Source: Thauera sp. (GTDB taxonomy: Bacteria; Pseudomonadota; Gammaproteobacteria; Burkholderiales; Rhodocyclaceae). Taken from it: a stretch of 64,000 nt of DNA. The notes under the pieces were generated by a model. The model was given only the letters and a program-made list of their open reading frames with translations. It was not told where the DNA came from and did not search any database. This document shows positions 16,887 through 29,246 of this stretch, piece after piece. The translations under genes and the position numbers were made by a program. The number at the start of each line of letters is the position of its first letter. Positions within the stretch are counted from its first letter, which is position 1. The stretch lies in contig JACKMB010000007.1 of NCBI GenBank assembly GCA_024235615.1, positions 1 to 64,000 of the forward strand, written 5' to 3'.

Positions 16887-19800
16887 GTGCCCGACAACCT
16901 GTCCTCCAGCGCCCGCATCGCCGCCATCCCCGACGCCGTGTCCGCGGCCCTTCCACCCGCCGCGCGCAGCGCCGTCCGCCACGCCATCGACGCCGCCTGG
17001 CGCACGCCCGAGCCGGTGTGCGTGCCCGTGCTGGTGGAGGCCGCACGCATCCCCTCCGAGCTGCGCGAACCCGTCCGCAGCCTCGCCCATGACCTCGTCA
17101 GCGGCCTGCGCACCACCCGCACGCGCTCCTCCGGCGTCGACGCGCTGATGAAGGAGTTCTCGCTCTCCAGCCAGGAAGGCGTGGCGCTGATGTGCCTGGC
17201 CGAGGCGCTGCTGCGCGTGCCCGACAAGGCCACCGCCGACCGCCTGATCCGCGACAAGCTCGCCGACGGCGACTGGCGCGCGCACATCGGCAACAGCCCC
17301 TCGCTGTTCGTCAACGCCGCGACCTGGGGCCTGCTGATCACCGGCCGGCTGGTGTCGACCAGCAGCGAACAAGGCCTGTCGTCCGCCCTCACCCGGCTGG
17401 TGGCGCGCGGCGGCGAGCCGCTGATCCGCAAGGGCATGGACCTGGCGATGCGCATGCTCGGCGAGCAGTTCGTCACCGGCCGCGACATCGACGAGGCCCT
17501 CGAGCGCGGCCGCGAGCACGAGAAGAAGGGCTACCGCTACTCCTTCGACATGCTCGGCGAGGCCGCGATGACCGCCGCCGACGCCGAGCGCTACTTCAAG
17601 GATTACGAACGCGCGATCGAGGCCATCGGCACGGCCTCGAAGGGCCGCGGCGTGGTCGACGGCAACGGCATCTCGGTGAAGCTCTCCGCCCTGCACCCGC
17701 GCTACACCTGGTCGCAGCGCGAGCGCGTGCTCGCCGAGCTGCTGCCGAAGCTGAAGACCCTGTGCCTGCAGGCCAGGCGCCACGACATCGGCCTCAACAT
17801 CGACGCCGAGGAGGCCGACCGCCTCGACCTCTCGCTCGACCTGCTCGAGGCGCTCGCGCTCGACGACGCACTCGCCGGCTGGACCGGCCTGGGCTTCGTG
17901 GTGCAGGCCTACCAGAAGCGCGCCCCCTACGTGCTCGACTTCGTCATCGACCTCGCCCGCCGCAGCGGGCAGCGCATGATGGTGCGCCTGGTCAAGGGCG
18001 CGTACTGGGACGCCGAGATCAAGCGCGCGCAGATCGACGGGCTGGCCGGCTACCCGGTGTATACGCGCAAGGTGTACACCGACGTCTCCTACCTCGCCTG
18101 CGCGAAGAAGCTGCTCGCCGCGCGCGACGCCATCTACCCGCAGTTCGCCACCCACAACGCGCACTCGCTGGCGGCGATCTTCCACCTCGCCGCCGCCGAC
18201 GGCCGCGCCTGGCAGCCGGGCGACTACGAGTTCCAGTGCCTGCACGGCATGGGCGAGCCGCTCTACGACCAGATCGTCGGCCGCGCCGACCGCCACCGCC
18301 TGGTGCGCATCTACGCCCCGGTGGGCAGCCACGAGACCCTGCTCGCCTACCTGGTGCGCCGCCTGCTCGAGAACGGCGCCAACACCAGCTTCGTGAACCG
18401 CATCGTCGACGAGCGCGTGCCGGTGGAGGAGCTGATCGCCGACCCGGTCGAGCAGGCCGCCCCGCTCGCCGGCGCACCGCATCCCAGGATCGCGCTGCCG
18501 GCCGAGCTGTTCGGCGCGCAGCGCATCAACTCGGCCGGCATCGATCTCGCCAGCGAACCGGTGCGCGCACGCATCGCCGCCGCGCTGGCCGGTTCGCGCG
18601 CCACGCCCTTCGCCGCCGGCCCGGTCGTGGCCGGCCGCAGCGCGGTGCCGGCAGACGTGGCGCCGGTCTCCAACCCGGCCGATCGCGGCGAAGTCGTCGG
18701 TGGCGTCGCCGAGGCGACGACCGACGACATCGAGCATGCGCTCACCGCCTCCAGCGCGGCCGCGGCCGACTGGGCCGCCACCCCGGCCGCGCTGCGCTGC
18801 GATTGCCTGGAGCGCGCCGCGGCGCTGTTCGAGCGCGAGGCCGACACCCTGCTCGCGCTCGCCGTGCGCGAGGCCGGCAAGTCGTGGGCCAACGCGGTGG
18901 CCGAGCTGCGCGAGGCGGTCGACTTCCTGCGCTACTACGCCCAGCAGGCGCGTGGCTTCGATGCCGCCAGCCACGTGCCGCTCGGCCCGGTGCTGTGCAT
19001 CAGCCCGTGGAATTTCCCGCTCGCCATCTTCAGCGGCCAGGTCGCCGCCGCGCTCGCCGCCGGCAACCCGGTGCTCGCCAAGCCGGCCGAGCAGACCCCG
19101 CTGATCGCCGCCTTCGCGGTGCGCCTGCTGCACGAGGCCGGCATCCCGGCCGCGGTGCTGCAGCTGCTGCCCGGCCGCGGCGAGACCGTCGGCGCCGCGC
19201 TGGTGGCCGATGCGCGCGTGCGCGGGGTGATGTTCACCGGCTCCACCGAGGTCGCCGCGCTGATCAACCGCAAGCTCGCCGAGCGCGGCGGCAACGTGCC
19301 GCTGATCGCCGAGACCGGCGGCCAGAACGCGATGATCGTGGACTCCACCGCGCTGCCCGAGCAGGTGGTCGGCGACGTGCTCGCCTCCGCCTTCGACTCC
19401 GCCGGCCAGCGCTGCTCGGCGCTGCGCGTGCTGTGCCTGCAGCAGGACATCGCCGACGGCGTGCTGCACATGCTGCAGGGCGCGCTCGCCGAGCTGCGCC
19501 TGGGCAACCCCGCCGACGTGCGCGTGGACATCGGCCCGGTGATCGATTCCGAGGCCCGCGCCGGGCTGGAGGCCCATGTCGCCGCGATGCAGGCCAGGGG
19601 GGGGCGCGTCACCCGCCTGCCGCTGCCCGCCGAGTGCGCGCACGGCACCTTCGTCGCGCCGACCCTCATCGAGATCGGTGCGCTCTCCGAGCTCGGCCGC
19701 GAGCAGTTCGGCCCCATCCTGCACGTGCTGCGCTACCGCGCGTCCGAGCTCGACGAGCTGATCGACGCCATCAACGCCAGCGGCTACGGCCTCACCATGG

Positions 19801-20615
19801 GGGTGCATACCCGCATCGACGAGACCGTCGAGCGCGTCGCCGCGCGCGCTCACGTCGGCAACCTGTATGTGAACCGCAACATCATCGGCGCTGTGGTCGG
19901 CGTGCAGCCCTTCGGCGGCGAGGGCCTGTCGGGCACCGGGCCGAAGGCGGGCGGGCCGCTCTACCTGCACCGCCTGCTGGCGCGCACGCCGGGGCCGGTA
20001 CTGGCCGACGGCGCGGTCTCGGTGAGCGAGGGCGATGAGACCCGCGCCGCCGATGCCGCGCTGGCCGACTTCCTCGCGTGGCTCGACGGCGCCGGCCGCG
20101 GCCTGGTGGAGGGCGACGAGTTCGCCGTGCTGCGCGACCGCGCCGACGCCTGCCGCGCGCGCCGCCTCGCCGGCCTGCGCGTGGCACTCCCCGGCCCTAC
20201 CGGCGAGGATGACGGCCTGCGCTTCAGCGCGCGCGGCACCATCGCCGGCGTGGCGGACGGCACCGCCGCCGTTCTCCTCCAGGTGATGGCGGCGCTCGCC
20301 AGCGGCAACCAGCTGCTGCTCGCCGACGGCGAGGCTGCGCGCAAGGTGCAGGCGGCCCTGCCGGATGCCCTGCGCAGTCATGTCCGGGTGGATGCGAACT
20401 GGTTCGACCGGGCACTCGGCGCGGTACTGTTCGACGGCAGCGAAACCGAGGCCGACGCGCTGCGCGTGCGCGTCGCGGCACGCACGGGCCCGATCCTGCA
20501 GCTGCTGCGGCCGACGCCCGACTACGACCTGAGCCGTCTCGCCCATGAACGCACGCTGTCGATCAACACCGCCGCCGCCGGCGGCAACGCCAGCCTGATG
20601 GCGATGGGTGCATAG
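16887..20615 (+). CDS. putA: bifunctional proline dehydrogenase / P5C dehydrogenase PutA
   Basis: PutA oxidises proline to glutamate: FAD-dependent PRODH gives P5C, which the NAD-dependent aldehyde dehydrogenase domain oxidises. The PRODH barrel (~residues 180-500) shows MVRLVKGAYWDAEIKRAQ, FATHNAHSLAAI and FQCLHGMGEPLYDQ. The ALDH domain (~590-1080) shows SPWNFPLAIFSGQVAAAL, FTGSTEVAALI, ETGGQNAMIVDST and the catalytic Cys in SAGQRCSALRVL. A C-terminal ALDH-like fold ends the 1242-residue protein. There is no N-terminal RHH DNA-binding domain, so it is not a self-repressor. GTG 16887 is chosen because AAGGAG lies nine bases upstream; the longer TTG start at 16761 would read through the promoter. 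Confidence 0.96.
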   Translation: MPDNLSSSARIAAIPDAVSAALPPAARSAVRHAIDAAWRTPEPVCVPVLVEAARIPSELREPVRSLAHDLVSGLRTTRTRSSGVDALMKEFSLSSQEGVALMCLAEALLRVPDKATADRLIRDKLADGDWRAHIGNSPSLFVNAATWGLLITGRLVSTSSEQGLSSALTRLVARGGEPLIRKGMDLAMRMLGEQFVTGRDIDEALERGREHEKKGYRYSFDMLGEAAMTAADAERYFKDYERAIEAIGTASKGRGVVDGNGISVKLSALHPRYTWSQRERVLAELLPKLKTLCLQARRHDIGLNIDAEEADRLDLSLDLLEALALDDALAGWTGLGFVVQAYQKRAPYVLDFVIDLARRSGQRMMVRLVKGAYWDAEIKRAQIDGLAGYPVYTRKVYTDVSYLACAKKLLAARDAIYPQFATHNAHSLAAIFHLAAADGRAWQPGDYEFQCLHGMGEPLYDQIVGRADRHRLVRIYAPVGSHETLLAYLVRRLLENGANTSFVNRIVDERVPVEELIADPVEQAAPLAGAPHPRIALPAELFGAQRINSAGIDLASEPVRARIAAALAGSRATPFAAGPVVAGRSAVPADVAPVSNPADRGEVVGGVAEATTDDIEHALTASSAAAADWAATPAALRCDCLERAAALFEREADTLLALAVREAGKSWANAVAELREAVDFLRYYAQQARGFDAASHVPLGPVLCISPWNFPLAIFSGQVAAALAAGNPVLAKPAEQTPLIAAFAVRLLHEAGIPAAVLQLLPGRGETVGAALVADARVRGVMFTGSTEVAALINRKLAERGGNVPLIAETGGQNAMIVDSTALPEQVVGDVLASAFDSAGQRCSALRVLCLQQDIADGVLHMLQGALAELRLGNPADVRVDIGPVIDSEARAGLEAHVAAMQARGGRVTRLPLPAECAHGTFVAPTLIEIGALSELGREQFGPILHVLRYRASELDELIDAINASGYGLTMGVHTRIDETVERVAARAHVGNLYVNRNIIGAVVGVQPFGGEGLSGTGPKAGGPLYLHRLLARTPGPVLADGAVSVSEGDETRAADAALADFLAWLDGAGRGLVEGDEFAVLRDRADACRARRLAGLRVALPGPTGEDDGLRFSARGTIAGVADGTAAVLLQVMAALASGNQLLLADGEAARKVQAALPDALRSHVRVDANWFDRALGAVLFDGSETEADALRVRVAARTGPILQLLRPTPDYDLSRLAHERTLSINTAAAGGNASLMAMGA

Positions 20616-20636
20616 GCCGGTACCGTGACCGAAAAC

Positions 20637-20662
20637 AGCCCGGACGAGCCCCGATCCGGGCT
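20637..20662 (+). terminator. hairpin after putA
   Basis: AGCCCGGA (20637-20644) and TCCGGGCT (20655-20662) form an 8-bp perfect stem with a 10-nt loop, 22 bases after the putA stop. No T-run follows, so it may be an mRNA-end structure rather than a strong intrinsic terminator. Confidence 0.45.
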
Positions 20663-20795
20663 GGAATCACCAGCTAGGGGCATCACGGATGGCAAGAACG
20701 AAAAATTCGCTTACCTTTGCCGGACGCAAGCGGCACCCTCCGGCGCCGAATGCCCCGTCCAAGGCACAAAACCACAGCCACGAAGGAGACGTTTC

Positions 20796-21890
20796 ATGAA
20801 AAAAACCCTGCTCGCCACCACCGTCCTCGCGCTCGGCGGCTTTTCGACTGCAGCCATGGCCGACCTCGCGGTCGCCATCGCCGGCCCGATGACCGGCCAG
20901 TACGCCTCCGCCGGCGACCAGATCCGCAAGGGCGCGGAGATGGCCATCGCCGACATCAACGCCCGCGGCGGTGTCCTCGGCGAGAAGCTAAAGCTCGAGA
21001 TCGGCGACGACGCCTGCGACCCGAAGCAGGCGGTTTCGGTGGCCAACACCATGGTCAACAAGGGCATCGTGTTCATGCACGGCCACTGGTGCTCGAGCTC
21101 GACCATCCCCGCCTCCGAGGTCTATGTCGAGGCCGACATCCCGATGGCCACCGTGTCGACCAACCCGCAGGTGACCGAGCGCGGACTCAAGAACATCTTC
21201 CGCATCATGGGCCGCGACGACCAGCAGGGCCTGGTCGCGGGCAGCTACATCGCCGAGAAGTTCGCCGGCAAGAAGGTCGCCGTGGTCGACGACAAGAGCG
21301 CCTACGGCAAGGGCCTCGCCGACGAGATGGCCAAGGCGATGGAAGGCAAGGGTCTCAAGCCCACGCTGCGCGAATCCATCACCGCCGGCGAGAAGGACTA
21401 CTCCGGCATCGTCACCAAGCTCAAGCAGGCCGGCGTCGAGGTCATGGCCTACGGCGGCTACCACACCGAGGTCGCGCTGATCCTGCGCCAGGCCCAGGCC
21501 GCCGGCCTCCAGCTCACCGTGATGGGCGGCGACACCATGACCAACTCCGAGCTCGTCACCGCCGCCGGCCCCGCCGCCGACAACGTGATGTTCACGTTCT
21601 CGCCCGACCCGCGCAAGAACCCGGACGCTGCCCCGGTGGTGGAGAAGTTCCGCGCCGCCAAGACCGAGCCGGAAGGCTACGTGCTGTATGCGTACGCCGC
21701 GATGCAGCTCTTCGAGCAGGCCGCGACCACGGCCAAGAGCACCAAGTACGCCGACCTCGAGAAGGCGATGCGCGGCGGCAGCTTCAAGACCGTGATCGGC
21801 GAGCTGGCCTTCGACGCCAAGGGCGACCAGAAGGCGCCGGGCTTCGTGGTCTATCGCTGGCAAGGCGGCAAGTACGACTACGCGAAGTAA
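20796..21890 (+). CDS. livK: branched-chain amino-acid ABC transporter, periplasmic binding protein
   Basis: The LivK/LivJ-type receptor captures amino acids in the periplasm and delivers them to LivHM. Of 364 residues, MKKTLLATTVLALGGFSTAA with AMA|DLAVA cleavage is the signal peptide. The mature protein follows the family: GPMTGQYASAGDQIRKGAEM, GDDACDPKQAVSVA, the cysteine pair DDAC...HWCSSS typical of LIV binding proteins, and YGGYHTEVALILRQA. AAGGAG lies eight bases before the ATG. It leads livHMGF, with a 170-bp gap to livH that could allow higher expression of the receptor. Substrate is not fixed by sequence; proline or other amino acids are possible given the putA neighbour. Confidence 0.94.
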   Translation: MKKTLLATTVLALGGFSTAAMADLAVAIAGPMTGQYASAGDQIRKGAEMAIADINARGGVLGEKLKLEIGDDACDPKQAVSVANTMVNKGIVFMHGHWCSSSTIPASEVYVEADIPMATVSTNPQVTERGLKNIFRIMGRDDQQGLVAGSYIAEKFAGKKVAVVDDKSAYGKGLADEMAKAMEGKGLKPTLRESITAGEKDYSGIVTKLKQAGVEVMAYGGYHTEVALILRQAQAAGLQLTVMGGDTMTNSELVTAAGPAADNVMFTFSPDPRKNPDAAPVVEKFRAAKTEPEGYVLYAYAAMQLFEQAATTAKSTKYADLEKAMRGGSFKTVIGELAFDAKGDQKAPGFVVYRWQGGKYDYAK

Positions 21891-21980
21891 GCCGCGCGCT
21901 CGTCCGGTCTGAGGCCGCGGGCGCCGAGAGGGCGACGCGAGCGGGCCATCCGCGAGCGACCGCGCGTGATCCAGCGCCTG

Positions 21981-22005
21981 ATCGCGGCTTCCGCCGCTCC
22001 TACAG
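21981..22005 (-). repeat. single REP-like element between livK and livH
   Basis: ATCGCGGCTTCCGCCGCTCC followed by TACAG is one inverted copy of the REP type found across the window. Within the livK-livH gap it could form a short hairpin (GCGGC/GCCGC) that protects the livK mRNA 3' end, the classical role proposed for intercistronic REPs after binding-protein genes. Confidence 0.65.
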
Positions 22006-22060
22006 GGCACGGCCCCCTTGCGGGGTCCGCGCCATCCGCACCGCCACAGCAGGAGACATC

Positions 22061-25849
<3,789 letters not shown>

Positions 25850-25885
25850 GAGGCGATAATCGGCAGCCAAACGCCCCCTGCGCAA

Positions 25886-26073
25886 GGCCGGGCGGCGAGG
25901 CGGGTGGCGCCAACTTCATGAGCGCCGAGGCGAAAGGCGGCGCGGGGGAAACAAGGCGACGCATGTCCGAGGCGCGCAGCGCCGAGTTTGCGTCGCCGCC
26001 CCCGCGCCGCCTTTCGCCGAGGGCAGCCGCAGGCCGCGAATGCAGGCGGCGCCACCCGCCTCGCCGCCCGGCC
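25886..26073. repeat. long nested inverted repeat after livF
   Basis: Three nested arms: a perfect 26-bp outer pair (25886-25911 with 26048-26073), a perfect 20-bp middle pair (25929-25948 with 25999-26018) and a 9-bp inner pair (25955-25963 with 25989-25997) around a 25-nt loop. The whole 188 bp could fold into one large cruciform or RNA hairpin. No obvious target-site duplication flanks it, and no gene-like frame is inside. It lies in the 370-bp gap between livF and the next transporter gene. It differs in sequence from the REP elements. It may end transcription of the liv operon or be a non-autonomous mobile element remnant. Confidence 0.85.
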
Positions 26074-26220
26074 GAACCGTAGCCGCACATCCCTCACCCC
26101 CACGCGCCCGACCGATCGAAGCCGCGCCTCCTTCAACCCCAGGCGCCCGACCGACTCGAAGCCCCACGCTATCCTCTGACCGCCCGCTTCTCATTCACCC
26201 GTCATCTCACCCACCTCCCG

Positions 26221-27138
26221 ATGTCCCACTCCCCCCAACCCGCCCGCTGGCTCCCCTTCGTCGTCCTCGGCATCGGTCTCGCCGCGATCTCCTTCGGCGC
26301 CATCTTCGCCCGCCTCGCCCAGGCCGAAGGCGTCAGTTCGCTCGCGGTCGCCACCTGGCGGCTCGGCTTCGCCGCGCTGATCATCACCCCGGTCGCCCTC
26401 CTGCAGTCGCGCCACGAGCTCGCCCGCCTCACCCGCCGGCAGATCGGCATGGCGCTCGCCGCCGGCTTCTTCCTCGCGCTGCATTTCGCCACCTGGATCA
26501 GCTCGCTCGAATACACCTCGGTCGCCTCGAGCACCGCGCTCGTCACCACCAACCCGCTGTGGATCGGCCTGGCCTCCTTCCTGATCTTCCGCGAGACGCC
26601 GACGAAGATGATGATCGGCGGCATCGCGCTGTCCTTCGCCGGCAGCCTGTTCATCTTCTGGAGCGACAGCCAGAGCGCCAGCGCCGGCAGCAATCCCATG
26701 CTCGGCAACCTGCTGGCGCTGATCGGCAGCTGGTGCTTCTCCGCCTACCTGCTGATCGGTCGCCGCCTGCGCGCCGGGCTGGGTCTGCCGGCCTACATCT
26801 GGCTCGCCTACGGCGCCGCCGCGCTGTTCCTGTTCGCGGCCAGCGGCGCGGGTGGCGTGGAGCTGTTCACGCTGTCGAAGACCGCCTGGCTGGTATTGCT
26901 GGCGATGGCGCTCGGTCCGCAGCTGCTCGGCCACACTGCCTACAACTGGTCGCTGCGCTACGTGTCGGCCACGTTCGTCGCGGTGGTCACGCTCGGCGAG
27001 CCGGTCGGCAGCGCCCTGCTGGCCTTCCTCATCTTCGGTGAGGGCTTCGCGCCGCTGCAGTTCGTCGGCTTCAGCCTGCTGCTGGTGGGCATCTACCTGG
27101 CGGCGAAGGGCGAGAGGGGGGCCGGCAACGCGTCGTGA
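26221..27138 (+). CDS. EamA/DMT-family transporter
   Basis: A 305-residue inner-membrane protein with ten predicted helices in two EamA halves. Motifs are SFGAIFARLAQAEGVSSLAVATWR at the first repeat (split: FARLAQAEGVSSLAVATWR), EYTSVASSTALVTTNPLWIG, and SLRYVSATFVAVVTLGEPVG in the second. It is a distant paralogue of the protein at 9894-10775. It belongs to the subgroup with the TTNP(L/I)W block typical of putative exporters; the substrate is unknown. It stands alone, convergent with the DUF3750 gene 78 bp away. Confidence 0.9.
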   Translation: MSHSPQPARWLPFVVLGIGLAAISFGAIFARLAQAEGVSSLAVATWRLGFAALIITPVALLQSRHELARLTRRQIGMALAAGFFLALHFATWISSLEYTSVASSTALVTTNPLWIGLASFLIFRETPTKMMIGGIALSFAGSLFIFWSDSQSASAGSNPMLGNLLALIGSWCFSAYLLIGRRLRAGLGLPAYIWLAYGAAALFLFAASGAGGVELFTLSKTAWLVLLAMALGPQLLGHTAYNWSLRYVSATFVAVVTLGEPVGSALLAFLIFGEGFAPLQFVGFSLLLVGIYLAAKGERGAGNAS

Positions 27139-27216
27139 GGCCGCGGGGGCACGCACCCGAGCAGGACGCGGCAAAGGCAGGAGCGCATCCGACGCTTCGC
27201 GATCGCCTTGGCGGCA

Positions 27217-28056
27217 TCAAGGCACGCTGGCAGCGTTGCGCTCGGACACCAGCGCATCATCGAAGCCGAGTCGGCCGATCGCGGGCAGGCGCAGTCCCGG
27301 GCGATTGAGATCGAGGCCGAAATTGAGGCCGAGGACATTCAGCTCGATGCCCTCCTCCACCCCCAGGCTCAGGCCCAGCAGGCCGAGCAGCGAGACCTGC
27401 AAGCCCGACCCCGAAGGCGACAGGCCGACCGGGCGCTCGAGCGGACGGTAGTCCTTCCCGATCGCGTTCGCCGGCAGATCCAGCCGTAGCGACGGCACCT
27501 CGCGGCCGATGTGGGCGAGGAAGGTGTTGCTGTTCGGGCCCGGGTAGCTGCGGTACGTATCCGCATAGGGGTAGCTCGCCACCGCGGCCTCGATCTGCCC
27601 GATCATCGCCTCCACGCCCTCGCCACGATGCTCCACCAGCACGCGCGGCATGGCCCCGAACCACAGCCCGTCAGGCAACGCGTGGTTGCGCCGCACCACG
27701 TTGCCACGCCCCCAGCCGATCACGTCGTAGCGCGTGTAGGCGGTCTCGCCGGCACGCTTGTAGATGATCCACGGATGCACCGCAAAGTAGCCGCGCCAGC
27801 CATAGGTGGCCGCGGCATACACCTGCACGATCGCCGTGTCCGCGAAGCGCGCCGGGTCGGGTGCGATCCCTGCGGAGTGGCGCGGTGCACCACGCCAGCC
27901 GCCCTGCCCGCCAGCAACCGTCGGGCGGGGATCGTTGGCGAGGCTGAGCCCTACCGAAAGCAGCAGCAGGACGGCAAGGATGCGCAAGCTGATCGAGAGA
28001 TGGTTCAAGCGGGTTCCCTGTTCCGGGGCCGGAGGGCCCCACTTCCTTGTGATCAT
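27217..28056 (-). CDS. DUF3750 protein, probably membrane-anchored
   Basis: A 279-residue protein. One hydrophobic N-terminal helix (LRILAVLLLLSVGLSL) acts as signal or anchor. The domain follows: IVQVYAAATYGWRGYFAVH, then WIIYKRAGETAYTRYDVIGW and SYPGPNSNTFLAHIGREVP, a conserved block resembling papain-like or NlpC-type folds with a possible Ser/Asn/His set; catalysis is not shown. The C-terminus GIELNVLGLNFGLDLNRPG is beta-rich. The start is uncertain: ATG 28056 or a TTG about 15 codons later near the helix. Function unknown; convergent with the DMT gene and divergent from the sulfur module. Confidence 0.8.
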   Translation of the reverse strand: MITRKWGPPAPEQGTRLNHLSISLRILAVLLLLSVGLSLANDPRPTVAGGQGGWRGAPRHSAGIAPDPARFADTAIVQVYAAATYGWRGYFAVHPWIIYKRAGETAYTRYDVIGWGRGNVVRRNHALPDGLWFGAMPRVLVEHRGEGVEAMIGQIEAAVASYPYADTYRSYPGPNSNTFLAHIGREVPSLRLDLPANAIGKDYRPLERPVGLSPSGSGLQVSLLGLLGLSLGVEEGIELNVLGLNFGLDLNRPGLRLPAIGRLGFDDALVSERNAASVP

Positions 28057-28237
28057 CGCTCGCGCATGGAGTTCTATGCCGACACGCCCGCCTATTTAAT
28101 TCTTCAAAGTTATAAACATTTTCTCCGACAGACCTTCTGAGTATTTCAGCTTTCCCGTATTCTGCAGCGCGTCATGGCAGCGCCGCGCAGTCCGGCGCAC
28201 CACCCCCCAGCAAACGCATACGACGGACGACACGATC

Positions 28238-29233
28238 ATGCTGAAGAAACTCGCCCCCCTGCCCCTGGCCATCGCCCTTGTCGCCAGCCTCGGCCTCGCC
28301 GCGCCGGCCTTCGCCAGCACCGCCGAACATGCCCCCGCAGCCCCCTCGGCGCAGGCCGCCGCACCCGCTCCGCTGCTGCAGGCCGCCGAACTCAAGGCCC
28401 TGATCGGCCAGCCCGGCGTGCGCGTGCTCGACATCCGCGCCGACAAGGACTACGCCGCCGGCCACGTGCCCGGCGCGGTGAACACCCCCTACGGCAAGTA
28501 CCGCGGGCCGAAGGAGAATCCCGGCCAGCTGCCCTCCGAAGCCGCGCTGACCCAGCTCCTGCAGGCCGCCGGCGTCGACCGCGACACCCACGTGGTCGTG
28601 GTGCATGCCGGCAGCGACCACACCGACTTCGGCGCCGCGGCGCGCGTGTACTGGACGCTCAAGGTCGGCGGCCTCACCCGCCTGTCCATCCTCGACGGCG
28701 GCACCAAGGCCTGGCAGGCCGCCGGCGGCGCGCTCGAGACCGCGGCGCCGCAGGTCACGCCCAGCCAGTTCAGCTACCGCTACGACCAGGAGCAGGTGGT
28801 CACCAGCGAGGAGCTCGCCGCCACGGTCAAGGCCGGCAACGCTCCGCTGCTGGTCGACGCCCGCCCGCCCAGGTTCTTCGCCGGCGAGACGCGCACCGAC
28901 GCCGCCGCGCGCTACGGCACGCTGCCGGGCGCCAAGTCCTTCGACAACGCGCAGTTCTTCCCGCAGGGTGGCACCACGCTCAAGCCGGCGAGCGAGCTCA
29001 AGGCCCTGGTCGCGCAGTCCGGCGCCGCCGCAGCGCCCGCAGTGTCCTTCTGCAACACCGGCCACTGGGCAGCGACCAACTGGTTCGTGATGTCGGAGAT
29101 CGCCGGCAACAAGTCGGTCAAGCTGTATCCGTCCTCGGTCGTGGAGTGGAGCCAGTCCGACCTGCCGATGGACAACCAGCCTTCGCGCCTGAGCGCGCTG
29201 ATGCAGGACGCCAAGCGCGCGCTCGACAAGTAA
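28238..29233 (+). CDS. periplasmic tandem-rhodanese sulfurtransferase
   Basis: Rhodaneses move sulfane sulfur from thiosulfate or persulfides to acceptors. The 331-residue protein has a signal peptide (MLKKLAPLPLAIALVASLGL, cleavage near AFA|STA) and two rhodanese domains. The first (residues ~50-170: LDIRADKDYAAGHVPGAVN) lacks the catalytic Cys: its loop reads VHAGSDHTDFGAA. The second (~185-320) has the active cysteine in SFCNTGHWAATNWF. An inactive first and active second domain is the normal two-domain rhodanese design. The next gene, 13 bp downstream, is a YeeE/TsuA-type permease, so the pair probably handles thiosulfate in the periplasm. The 180 bp upstream are AT-rich and should hold the promoter. 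Confidence 0.9.
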   Translation: MLKKLAPLPLAIALVASLGLAAPAFASTAEHAPAAPSAQAAAPAPLLQAAELKALIGQPGVRVLDIRADKDYAAGHVPGAVNTPYGKYRGPKENPGQLPSEAALTQLLQAAGVDRDTHVVVVHAGSDHTDFGAAARVYWTLKVGGLTRLSILDGGTKAWQAAGGALETAAPQVTPSQFSYRYDQEQVVTSEELAATVKAGNAPLLVDARPPRFFAGETRTDAAARYGTLPGAKSFDNAQFFPQGGTTLKPASELKALVAQSGAAAAPAVSFCNTGHWAATNWFVMSEIAGNKSVKLYPSSVVEWSQSDLPMDNQPSRLSALMQDAKRALDK

Positions 29234-29246
29234 GGCGGACGCGAAG

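Noticed and set aside
16803-20546. A 1247-codon open frame antisense to putA
   Set aside because: Shadow of putA codon bias; composition is Ala/Gly/His/Val-rich without domain structure.
25886-26073. The liv-end inverted repeat as a classical MITE or insertion sequence
   Set aside because: No target-site duplication and no transposase-like frame could be seen, so it is reported only as an inverted repeat.
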